Source: Pirellulaceae bacterium (GTDB lineage Bacteria; Planctomycetota; Planctomycetia; Pirellulales; Pirellulaceae). From it: a stretch of DNA of 64,000 nt. Made by a program: the position numbers and the translations under genes. Location of the stretch: the NCBI GenBank assembly GCA_019636375.1, contig JAHBXS010000004.1, forward strand, positions 62,001 to 126,000, in the 5' to 3' direction. Under the pieces are notes generated by a model. It had not been told where the DNA came from. It did not search any database and saw nothing but the letters and a program-made list of their open reading frames with translations. Shown in pieces: positions 25,111 through 33,156 of this stretch (its first letter is position 1; every line of letters starts with the position of its first letter).

Positions 25111-27327
25111 ATGACCCATTCGACGGATTTATTGGCCCAATTACCTCAAAAAATCAAATTAGGTGAACTTGCAGACCCGCGCAGCGTTCTTGGGTGGCGA
25201 AAAATGGCCGCTTCCAGCGAACAAGTGATCGTCAGAACTTGGATTCCCGATGGAGGCCAGGTACGATTAAGAACACGGCGTCGGCGTGGGCTTGCGATCC
25301 CCATGATGTGTGTTCATCGGGACGGCTTGTACGAAGCCAGAGTTTCTGGAGACACTGCCCATGCGGTCGTTTCGGGACAATATGAATTTGAGTATTCGAT
25401 GAACGGCCAGACAAAAAGCATGTCCGATCCTTACGCTGCCCCATCAATTTTTGGCGAACTCGATTTGCATTTGTTTGGCGAAGGGAACCACCTGCGCATC
25501 TATCACAAACTGGGAGCACATCCTCGGCAGGTCGTTGGCCAAAATGGCGTGAACTTTGCGGTGTGGGCTCCGAATGCACGTCAGGTTTCGATTATCGGAT
25601 CGTTCAACGACTGGGACGGTCGTCGCTTTCCAATGCAAAACGTGAACGGCTCTGGAGTTTGGGAGCTGTTTATTCCGGATGCAAAAATTGGTGATGCCTA
25701 TAAGTATCGAGTCAGTGATGCTTGGGGGCAGCAAATGGATCGAGCGGATCCGTTTGCATTTGCGGCTGAATTGCCTCCGCGAACGGCCTCGATTGTGACC
25801 GACCTTGACCACTTCGAGTGGACCGATCAGCAGTGGTTGAACCAGCGTCGAGAACAAGATCAGTTGAATCGCCCGATTTCGGTGTATGAATTGCACTTGG
25901 GGAGTTGGCGACAGAGGGCCGGGCGGGCTCATGGTTGGATTGACTATCGAACTTTGGCACATGAAATCGTAGCCTACTGTTTGGAAATGCAGTTCACGCA
26001 CATCGAACTATTGCCTGTTTCCGAACACCCGTACACTGGAAGCTGGGGTTATCAAACGACGGGATACTTCGCGGCCACCAGTCGGTATGGGACTCCCGAA
26101 GATTTGATGTATTTCGTCAATCATTGCCACAATCATGGAATTGGTGTGCTTGTCGATTGGGTACCTGCTCACTTCCCCAAGGACGTTCATGGATTGGCCC
26201 ATTTTGACGGAACATGTTTGTACGAACATGCCGACCCACGCAAAGGGGAACATCCCGATTGGAACACGTTGATTTTCAACTATGGCCGTAACGAGGTGCG
26301 AAATTTTTTAATAGCCAGCGGCCTATTCTGGTTGGACAAATACCATATAGACGGACTGCGTGTCGATGCCGTGGCCTCGATGCTCTACCTCGACTACAGT
26401 CGAAAGCATGGAGAGTGGATTCCCAATCGTTACGGTGGTCGAGAGAATTTAGAAGCGATCGACTTTTTGAAGCAATTCAACGCGGCGGCGCATGAGCAGT
26501 TTCCGGGAGTCTTGACGATAGCCGAGGAATCGACCGCGTGGCCCGGAGTGTCGCGGCCTGTTGATGCTGGGGGGCTGGGGTTTTCGATTAAGTGGAACAT
26601 GGGCTGGATGAACGATACGTTGCGATACATGCGACGCGATCCGATTTATCGCAAGTTCCATCACAATGAACTCACCTTCAGCTTGATGTATGCGTTTACG
26701 GAGAACTTTATGCTTCCGTTTTCGCATGACGAAGTGGTCCACGGCAAGGGTTCCATGCTCAACCAAATGCCCGGAGACGAATGGCAAAAATTCGCGAACT
26801 TGCGACTCCTTTACACTTATCTTTGGACGCACCCCGGCAAGAAACTGTTGTTTATGGGCAGTGAATTCGGGCAGTGGGCCGAATGGAATTGCAACGCTGA
26901 ATTGGATTGGGGATTGCTGGGTAATGACAAGCACCTCGGATTGGCCCATTTGGTCCGCGATTTAAATCGACTTTATCGAGAGGAGTCGGCGTTGCACTCC
27001 CTTGATTTCGACGGTCGTGGATTCGAGTGGATCGAGTGTCATAATGCCGAGGATAGCCGTTTGGCCTACATTCGGCGGGACCAAGCTGGGGAAGAGGTCT
27101 TGGTCGCGTGCAATTTCACGCCAATCGTTCGCGACAATATTCGGATTGGCGTCCCGCAGCCTGGCGAGTATATGGAGCTTTTGAATTCCGATTCTCAGTA
27201 TTACGGTGGTGCTAATGTCGGCAATGCCTCGCGGATTTTGGCCGAAGACATCCCGCATACTGGCCAGCCCTTCTCGCTGAACTTGACCCTGCCGCCACTT
27301 GGCGGAGTGATCTTCAAAAAAGCGTAA
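25111..27327 (+). CDS. glgB: 1,4-alpha-glucan (glycogen) branching enzyme
   Basis: 738 residues, a full-length GH13 branching enzyme. Order: an N-terminal N1 module, the CBM48 domain (VNFAVWAPNARQVSIIGSFN, DAYKYRV), and the catalytic barrel with DWVPAHFPKD, nucleophile Asp419 in GLRVDAVASM, acid Glu472 in IAEEST, and FSHDEVVHGKGSM. The C-terminal domain ends LPPLGGVIFKK. It moves segments of alpha-1,4 glucan to alpha-1,6 positions. ATG 25111 is the homology-supported start; the frame runs back 23 codons. No other glycogen genes adjoin. Confidence 0.95.
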   Translation: MTHSTDLLAQLPQKIKLGELADPRSVLGWRKMAASSEQVIVRTWIPDGGQVRLRTRRRRGLAIPMMCVHRDGLYEARVSGDTAHAVVSGQYEFEYSMNGQTKSMSDPYAAPSIFGELDLHLFGEGNHLRIYHKLGAHPRQVVGQNGVNFAVWAPNARQVSIIGSFNDWDGRRFPMQNVNGSGVWELFIPDAKIGDAYKYRVSDAWGQQMDRADPFAFAAELPPRTASIVTDLDHFEWTDQQWLNQRREQDQLNRPISVYELHLGSWRQRAGRAHGWIDYRTLAHEIVAYCLEMQFTHIELLPVSEHPYTGSWGYQTTGYFAATSRYGTPEDLMYFVNHCHNHGIGVLVDWVPAHFPKDVHGLAHFDGTCLYEHADPRKGEHPDWNTLIFNYGRNEVRNFLIASGLFWLDKYHIDGLRVDAVASMLYLDYSRKHGEWIPNRYGGRENLEAIDFLKQFNAAAHEQFPGVLTIAEESTAWPGVSRPVDAGGLGFSIKWNMGWMNDTLRYMRRDPIYRKFHHNELTFSLMYAFTENFMLPFSHDEVVHGKGSMLNQMPGDEWQKFANLRLLYTYLWTHPGKKLLFMGSEFGQWAEWNCNAELDWGLLGNDKHLGLAHLVRDLNRLYREESALHSLDFDGRGFEWIECHNAEDSRLAYIRRDQAGEEVLVACNFTPIVRDNIRIGVPQPGEYMELLNSDSQYYGGANVGNASRILAEDIPHTGQPFSLNLTLPPLGGVIFKKA

Positions 27328-27453
27328 TCCACGCCGGATGTCCATGCCTACTAAAAGGGGCGTTCATTCGTTATCATTGAGCGGACCTCCCACCGCAAAA
27401 TGCGGGGTTCGCTGGGTTGCGTGTTCCATTGTTTCACCGCTTGATTTCTCTCA

Positions 27454-28932
27454 ATGTTTGATTCACTCCAAGAAAGCTTACAGTCCGCCTTTAAGTCGTT
27501 GACCGGCAAAGGAAAACTCACCGAAGCCAACATGCGGGAGGGGCTGAAACTCGTCGAGCAGTCGTTGCTCGACGCCGACGTGAACATCACGGTCGTCCGC
27601 GATTTTATGAAGCGGGTTACCGAAGAAGCGTTGGGTGAAAAGGTCTTGTTGGCCCTTAAACCCCAAGAGCAGTTGATCGGAATCGTCAATCAAGAGCTGA
27701 TCGATTTGTTAGGTCCGGTGGATCATTCACTGCCAGTCGGTCGTGAAGTCGGCATCATCATGATGTGCGGATTGCAGGGGAGTGGTAAAACGACAACCTG
27801 CGGCAAGCTCGCCAACCTGCTCATGCGGACGCAAAAAATCAAACCACTCTTGGTGGCCGCTGACTTGCAACGCCCTGCCGCCATTGAACAATTACATGTG
27901 ATCGGTCGTCAACTCGATGTTCCGGTTTATTCGGAACCTGGCCAGCAAGACCCGATTCAAGTCTGCCGAAACGCCGTTGCCAAGGCCCGCGCCGAGAAAA
28001 TCCCACTCGTCATTCTCGATACGGCGGGACGACTGGCGATCGACCAAGAGTTGATGGAACAGCTCAAGAAAATCGACCGAGAGGTCCAGCCCGATCAAGT
28101 CTTGCTCGTGGTGGACGGGATGACCGGACAAGATGCCGTCAACAGTGCGGGAGCCTTTCACGCGGCTCTCGAGTTGAACGGTGTGATCATGACCAAACTC
28201 GATGGCGACGCTCGCGGTGGGGCTCTGTTGTCGGTCAAACAAGTCACTGGAGTTCCGATCAAGTTTATCGGGACCGGGGAGCATCTCGACAACCTTGAAC
28301 TATTTCGTCCCGAAGGAATGGCCAGTCGCATCTTGGGAATGGGTGACGTTTTGGCCTTGGTCGAAGAAGCTCAAAAACTCGTCGACGAGAAAGAGCAATT
28401 ACGCCTTCAAGAGCAACTGGAAAAAGGCCAATTTACGCTGGACGATTTTCGCGATCAAATCCAACGAATGGCCAAGCCGGGTCTGATGATGAAAATGCTC
28501 GGTTTGCTCCCGGGAGTTGGCGGTCATATGAAACAATTGCAAGAAGCGATGGGAAATGCCGATACCGTGCGGGAAATGAAACGCCTCTGCGGGATCATCG
28601 ATTCGATGACCCCCGCCGAACGAAAATCGCCGCAACTTATTGACATGGGCCGCCGACAAAGAATTGCCAAAGGATCCGGGGTCCAGGCCAAACAGGTCAA
28701 CGAACTGATCAAACAATACGAGATGATGAAACCCATGGTTACGGGCATGGCCACTGGAACTATGGACCAAAAGCGGCAGATGTTCGATCAAATGCAACAA
28801 CAAATGATGAACCCTGCGGCAAGTATGCGCAAAGAGAAAAAATCGACCGGGACCCGACTGACGGCCAAAGAACGGGAAAAACGGCAGAAGGAATACAAAA
28901 AGTTCCTTCGACAAAAGAAAAAGGGGAAATAG
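27454..28932 (+). CDS. ffh: Signal recognition particle protein Ffh
   Basis: 492 residues. The N domain starts MFDSLQESLQSAFKSLTGKG. The G domain has GLQGSGKTTTCGKLA, DLQRPAAIEQL, DTAGRL, TKLDGDARGGALLS and GTGEHLDNLELF. The Met-rich M domain includes MAKPGLMMKMLGLLPG, DSMTPAERKSP and a basic end (RQKKKGK). It binds 4.5S RNA and targets nascent membrane proteins. All GTPase motifs are intact. It begins 126 bases after glgB and is followed by a candidate terminator. Confidence 0.97.
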   Translation: MFDSLQESLQSAFKSLTGKGKLTEANMREGLKLVEQSLLDADVNITVVRDFMKRVTEEALGEKVLLALKPQEQLIGIVNQELIDLLGPVDHSLPVGREVGIIMMCGLQGSGKTTTCGKLANLLMRTQKIKPLLVAADLQRPAAIEQLHVIGRQLDVPVYSEPGQQDPIQVCRNAVAKARAEKIPLVILDTAGRLAIDQELMEQLKKIDREVQPDQVLLVVDGMTGQDAVNSAGAFHAALELNGVIMTKLDGDARGGALLSVKQVTGVPIKFIGTGEHLDNLELFRPEGMASRILGMGDVLALVEEAQKLVDEKEQLRLQEQLEKGQFTLDDFRDQIQRMAKPGLMMKMLGLLPGVGGHMKQLQEAMGNADTVREMKRLCGIIDSMTPAERKSPQLIDMGRRQRIAKGSGVQAKQVNELIKQYEMMKPMVTGMATGTMDQKRQMFDQMQQQMMNPAASMRKEKKSTGTRLTAKEREKRQKEYKKFLRQKKKGK

Positions 28933-28954
28933 CCGCTTTTTGGCGGTTCTTTTC
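28931..28954 (+). terminator. Candidate Rho-independent terminator after ffh
   Basis: AGCCGC/GCGGTT (one G-T pair) around TTTTTG, then CTTTTC. It starts at the ffh stop codon. The stem is short, so support is moderate. Confidence 0.45.
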
Positions 28955-29155
28955 GTGGGTTTGGCTCGCTGGCATCGACCGAAAATTATCTTGGATTTGA
29001 TGTGATGAGCCGAGTATGACGTAATCGCACCAGGCGAATTAGCAGAGGTGCAAGGTTCTCTTCGATATCCGGCGACCGCTCATGGCTTGCCATCGCGGGC
29101 GAAATTCGCTAAAATACGGCTTTAATTCAGGTTCCAGAAAAATAGGATAGAGATT

Positions 29156-29614
29156 GTGTCAGTAAAAATCCGCATGAAACGAATGGGAAGAAAGAACCGT
29201 GCTTTCTTTCGAATTTGTGCGACCGATAGCCGCTCACCACGCGATGGGCGCGTGATCGAGGAATTGGGCTCGTATGATCCGTCAGTGCCTGAAACGGACG
29301 CTCGTGTTGTGCTTAACAAGGAACGCGTGGCGTATTGGCTTGGAGTTGGGGCGATCCCTAGCCCGAAAGTCTCCGTCATGATCAAAAAATACGGGAAGGA
29401 CGGAACACACCTCGACGCTCAACAAAAAGCGATCGAGAAGTTGGGGACACGTCGTCAAAATAGCATCAAGGCCGCCCTCGAAGCTGCCGCTAATCTACCG
29501 GCTCCTCCAGCACCTGCCGAAGAACCTGCCGCTGAAGTGGTGGACTCGGACGCATCGCCTGAGAACGGTGAGGCCGTAGCCAGCGAAGAAACCGTTGCAT
29601 CTTCCGAAGGCTAA
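29156..29614 (+). CDS. rpsP: 30S ribosomal protein S16 with acidic C-terminal tail
   Basis: 152 residues from GTG 29156, preceded by AGGA. The S16 core is clear: VKIRMKRMGRKNRAFFRI, SRSPRDGRVIEELGSYDP and VAYWLGVGAIPSPKV. Typical S16 is 80-100 residues; here about 45 extra residues follow, Ala/Glu/Pro-rich and acidic (AEEPAAEVVDSDASPENGE). Such extended S16 forms occur in several phyla and the tail is probably disordered. The usual neighbour rimM is missing; trmD follows after a strong terminator. Confidence 0.95.
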   Translation: MSVKIRMKRMGRKNRAFFRICATDSRSPRDGRVIEELGSYDPSVPETDARVVLNKERVAYWLGVGAIPSPKVSVMIKKYGKDGTHLDAQQKAIEKLGTRRQNSIKAALEAAANLPAPPAPAEEPAAEVVDSDASPENGEAVASEETVASSEG

Positions 29615-29698
29615 AGTCGTCTGAGGACTGAATTTAAGCGGAAGTTCCAAACTCAGTCTGGAAGGTTCGGAGCTCAACTAATTTGGAAGTCTTTACGA

Positions 29699-29729
29699 GG
29701 GGTGGCAACCAAACTGCCACCCTTTTTTT
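29699..29729 (+). terminator. Rho-independent terminator between rpsP and trmD
   Basis: A perfect 8-bp stem, GGGTGGCA (29700-29707) and TGCCACCC (29715-29722), with a 7-base loop and a T7 run (29723-29729). It ends 22 bases before the trmD ATG, so it either ends the rpsP transcript or acts as an attenuator for trmD. Confidence 0.85.
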
Positions 29730-29751
29730 ATGTAGTCATTCGGGAATTTCG

Positions 29752-30435
29752 ATGAGAGTTGACATCCTGACTTTGTTTCCCGAGATTTTTACAGGCTACG
29801 TAGGTCAGTCCCTATTGAGCAAAGCGATTGAACGAAAACTAGTCGAAGTCCACTTCCACGATATGCGGAACTGGGCGAACGACAAATTTCGGAGAGTGGA
29901 TGATCGACCATTTGGTGGCGGGCCAGGAATGGTGCTGATGGCCGAGCCGGTTGTCAACGCTATAGAGGCTGTGCAACAAATGTCGGAGCCACCCGCTGAT
30001 GCCATTCTGCTAACACCTCAAGGCGAGAAGCTCGATCAGAGATTGGTTGAAGATTTGGCACAACGCCCCAGGTTGCTGCTTATTTGCGGTCGGTATGAAG
30101 GTTTCGATCAACGCATTCTCGACATCACAAAACCGCGGGAAATCTCGGTTGGAGATTTCATTTTAAATGGCGGAGAAGTTGCGGCAATGACCATCATCGA
30201 TTCCGTTTTCAGATTGCTACCTGGCGTATTGGGGGATGAGTCAAGCTCAATCGATGACTCGTTTTCTAGCGGAAACCGTTTATTAGAGTTTCCCCAATAC
30301 ACACGCCCACGAGTATTTCGCGGGCTAGAAGTCCCCGAAGTGCTTCTAAATGGCAATCACGCCGAGATTGAGCGTTGGCGGCGAGAGCAATCCCTAGAGA
30401 AAACTCGCCGCCGTCGCGCTGACTTGTTGGATTGA
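29752..30435 (+). CDS. trmD: tRNA (guanine37-N1)-methyltransferase TrmD
   Basis: 227 residues. TrmD methylates G37 of tRNAs to prevent frameshifting. It starts MRVDILTLFPEIFTGYV and has DDRPFGGGPGMVLMAEPV, LICGRYEGFDQRI and EISVGDFILNGGEVAAM, which form the SAM-binding trefoil knot, then LEFPQYTRPRVFRG. ATG 29752 matches the family start exactly; the open frame upstream passes through the terminator hairpin and is not coding. No clear Shine-Dalgarno site. The order rpsP-trmD without rimM or rplS is reduced compared with most bacteria. Confidence 0.96.
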   Translation: MRVDILTLFPEIFTGYVGQSLLSKAIERKLVEVHFHDMRNWANDKFRRVDDRPFGGGPGMVLMAEPVVNAIEAVQQMSEPPADAILLTPQGEKLDQRLVEDLAQRPRLLLICGRYEGFDQRILDITKPREISVGDFILNGGEVAAMTIIDSVFRLLPGVLGDESSSIDDSFSSGNRLLEFPQYTRPRVFRGLEVPEVLLNGNHAEIERWRREQSLEKTRRRRADLLD

Positions 30436-30444
30436 GATTGATTC

Positions 30445-32823
30445 TTACGATGAGAAGCCATCGAGAGCAGCCATCAAACGATCAACGACATCGATCTTTG
30501 TGAACACCGGTGGACGCTCATCTTCTTTCGCATCATCAAACCGGACTTCCCAAACCGTGCTCCAATCTTCGTATGGATTCGTCTTTGCAAGGTCACGTGC
30601 GAAAGTGGAGAACCGCAAATAGAACCAATTGTTATCGTACGAGATCGCGAAATTGTCGTAGTCAAATGGGTTTTCTTGAGTCCAACCACTGGTTTGCAAG
30701 AAGTTGTTCCAAATGAACGCGCGTGACGGCAGCGTGTTACCGATTTCTTCGGTTGAATTCCAGTTGTGAGACATGACGCGGTAGGTCTCAGTTTCTCTAA
30801 ATTTTGCGGCCGCTGGGTTGCTTTCATCCCAATCGGCATAGCGAATCGTCCGAACATCGTCAGTACGCATCGACCAGGTGCGGGTATTAAAGTTGTAAGC
30901 CCAAGCGTTGACACTCTTAAGGAAAACATTTTGAGACGCCACTCCTCCGGCCAACGAGAAGTGCTTTTCGAAGACCAACGGAATCGTTGTCAAAGAGTCC
31001 TTCAATAGACGAGAATTTCGGATTTCGTGGTGCAACTTTTCCAAGCCCACGTCAAGTTGAATGAGTTCGGCAGTAGTCCATTGGCTGGAGGCATTTGCCA
31101 GGCGGATGATCGCGTCTTTGGGCTGACCGTTAAAAATCTGGTCATTCATGTACACCAAGAATCTTTTATCGCCATCACCACCAAAAAGTCGGTTTCCGCC
31201 ACCTGGACCACCGATCAAACCGTCTCGTCCGCTTCCGGCATACAAGTGATCATTGCCGAGGCCGCCGACAAGAACGTCATCGCCATCTTCCCCGTGCAGC
31301 ACGTCATTGCCGATGCCACCAATCAGTCGATCGTTTCCATCGCCTCCGAATGCAAAATTTTGTCCAGCCGCAAATTGAATGTAGTCATCTCCTTCGCCAC
31401 CGAATACCGTATCATTGCCCGTTCCCATCCATGCTCGGTCATTGCCAGGGCCTAACAGGACATGATTGTTGCCGTTACCACCGAAGACTTGGTCATCACC
31501 ATCCCCCGCATGAACCACATTGTCACCGTTCCCAGTGGAGATGGTGTCATCTCCGTCGCCACCGACGAGATAGTCGTTACCGTCACCGCCATCCAGGATG
31601 TCGTCGCCTTCACCGCCGTCGATGTAATCATCGCCTTCGCCACCAAGAATTGTGTCGTTGCCGGCACCTCCAATCAAGTTGTCTCTACCGGCATCGCCTT
31701 GAATTAAATCGTTGCCGTCGCCGCCGTGAATGATGTCATCCCCATCGCCGCCAAAAATTTGGTCGTTGCCGCTGCCGCCATACAGCTTGTCATCGCCGGC
31801 GTCGCCAAAAATTCGATCATCGCCTTCGATGCCGTAGATCGCGTCGTTGCCGTCGCCACCATAGGCCGTCCCATTGCCATTGCCTACGACGATGAAGTCA
31901 TCACCAGCGTCACCCCAAATGGTGTTATTGCCGTTGCCTCCGTGGATTTGGTCATTCCCATTGCCACCGCGAATTCGGTCGTTGCCGTTATCTCCAAAAA
32001 TTTGATCATCACCGTCGTCGCCGAACAGACCGTCGTTACCGGCTCCACCGTACATCAAGTCATCGCCGAGGCCGCCAAAAATGCGGTCGTTGTTAATTCC
32101 GCCATACAATTTGTCATTGCCGTCATCGCCAAAGATTCGGTCAGCACCGTGACCGCCATGGATTTCATCGTCACCATCACCACCAAACAAGCTATCTTCA
32201 CCAGCTCCGCCAACAATTAAGTCATCCCCTACACCGCCGTAAGCGAAATCATTGCCTGTTCCGCCGTATAAAAAGTCGTCACCCTCTTCGCCAAAAAGGC
32301 GATCATTGCCATCGTCGCCATAAAGGGCGTCGTCACCAAGCCCACCATAGATTACGTCGTTCCCTTGCCCACCAGACAACAAATCATTGCCATCACGACC
32401 AAACATCACGTCGTCGCCGCGACCGCCATACATTTCGTCCCGACCCGATCCTCCGATCAAACGGTCGTCACCATCTCCACCATGAACGAGCGTCGTCACA
32501 TCCGTATCATTGCGGAAGAAGTCATTTCCCGCTCGCAAAAACACTTGAACAATCGCCACGTCGGCTCTGTTGAATACCTCAGATAGCTCACCAACAATAG
32601 TGACTCGAATTTCGGTATCACTCGCGTCTTGAATCAAGACTTGGTCGTCACCGTCCGTGCCGCGAACAGTAACGATGTTTTGCGATAGGTTGATCGTAGC
32701 TAGCAGCTTCCTGGCTTCCAATTCGTTGAAATCGAAGCGATTCGTCGATTGGACATTTGAACGAACTGAGAAGACACGATCACCAAACAAGAATGAACGG
32801 AGTTTTTGGCCAATGGTCAGCAT
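30445..32823 (-). CDS. RTX-repeat secreted protein with degenerate metallopeptidase-like C-terminus
   Basis: 792 residues. The N-terminus carries ELEARKLLA (about 34-42), a motif common at the start of planctomycete exported proteins. From about residue 110 to 550 there are dozens of nine-residue Ca2+-binding repeats of the type GGxGNDxIx, forming beta-rolls. The last 238 residues are not repetitive. They resemble the zinc-peptidase tail of other planctomycete RTX proteins: LHHEIRNSRLLKD, SHNWNS, FLQTSGWTQENPF and FARDLAKTNPYEDWSTVW. The HExxH site seems lost: RVMSH at 682-686 stands where HEIGH is expected. Likely a secreted, Ca2+-dependent surface or matrix protein. It is convergent with trmD (nine bases apart). 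Confidence 0.8.
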   Translation of the reverse strand: MLTIGQKLRSFLFGDRVFSVRSNVQSTNRFDFNELEARKLLATINLSQNIVTVRGTDGDDQVLIQDASDTEIRVTIVGELSEVFNRADVAIVQVFLRAGNDFFRNDTDVTTLVHGGDGDDRLIGGSGRDEMYGGRGDDVMFGRDGNDLLSGGQGNDVIYGGLGDDALYGDDGNDRLFGEEGDDFLYGGTGNDFAYGGVGDDLIVGGAGEDSLFGGDGDDEIHGGHGADRIFGDDGNDKLYGGINNDRIFGGLGDDLMYGGAGNDGLFGDDGDDQIFGDNGNDRIRGGNGNDQIHGGNGNNTIWGDAGDDFIVVGNGNGTAYGGDGNDAIYGIEGDDRIFGDAGDDKLYGGSGNDQIFGGDGDDIIHGGDGNDLIQGDAGRDNLIGGAGNDTILGGEGDDYIDGGEGDDILDGGDGNDYLVGGDGDDTISTGNGDNVVHAGDGDDQVFGGNGNNHVLLGPGNDRAWMGTGNDTVFGGEGDDYIQFAAGQNFAFGGDGNDRLIGGIGNDVLHGEDGDDVLVGGLGNDHLYAGSGRDGLIGGPGGGNRLFGGDGDKRFLVYMNDQIFNGQPKDAIIRLANASSQWTTAELIQLDVGLEKLHHEIRNSRLLKDSLTTIPLVFEKHFSLAGGVASQNVFLKSVNAWAYNFNTRTWSMRTDDVRTIRYADWDESNPAAAKFRETETYRVMSHNWNSTEEIGNTLPSRAFIWNNFLQTSGWTQENPFDYDNFAISYDNNWFYLRFSTFARDLAKTNPYEDWSTVWEVRFDDAKEDERPPVFTKIDVVDRLMAALDGFSS

Positions 32824-33156
32824 GGAGAGGGTCTCTAGGATTTTCTAAATTCTGGGTCTGCTAAAGAAATATTCGGAGGTTGTTCCGGGGTTTCTTTCCA
32901 TTTTTATCAAGATAGGACGCTTCTGCAATCAAAAAACTTCGGCTGAATCCCCCAAAACGCCAAATTTTACACTAAAAGCGAAACTTCGAAGCCCCCAGCA
33001 GTGCTTGCATCGTCCCTGCATGGATTTTTCGCTACAAACCGCAGAGTTTACCAAACCCGCACATCCCTTATTGCCGATGGAAGAAACGTGATTCCGTTTT
33101 TTCACGGCGGCCCCTGGCCAGCCGTCAGTTTTCCAAACCTCCACGCAGGTCCCCTT
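32824..33156. other. Intergenic region between divergent genes
   Basis: About 330 bases expected to hold promoters for the RTX gene and the PVC dehydrogenase. The plus frame is open here from 33001 and the minus frame at 32929-33315 is also open, but neither shows family features. No clear promoter boxes were found. Confidence 0.5.

Noticed and set aside
29683..29751. N-terminal extension of trmD
   Set aside because: It would have to be translated through the terminator hairpin and has no homology before MRVDILTLFPEIF.
31200..32500. Periodic DNA repeats resembling a CRISPR or tandem array
   Set aside because: The periodicity is 27 bases and follows the nine-residue RTX codons; no spacers or cas genes.
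31027..32586. Long plus-strand open frames with Val/Ile/Ala-rich repetitive protein sequence
   Set aside because: They are the antisense of the RTX repeats; the strict nine-residue repeat on the minus strand and its signal motif show which strand codes.
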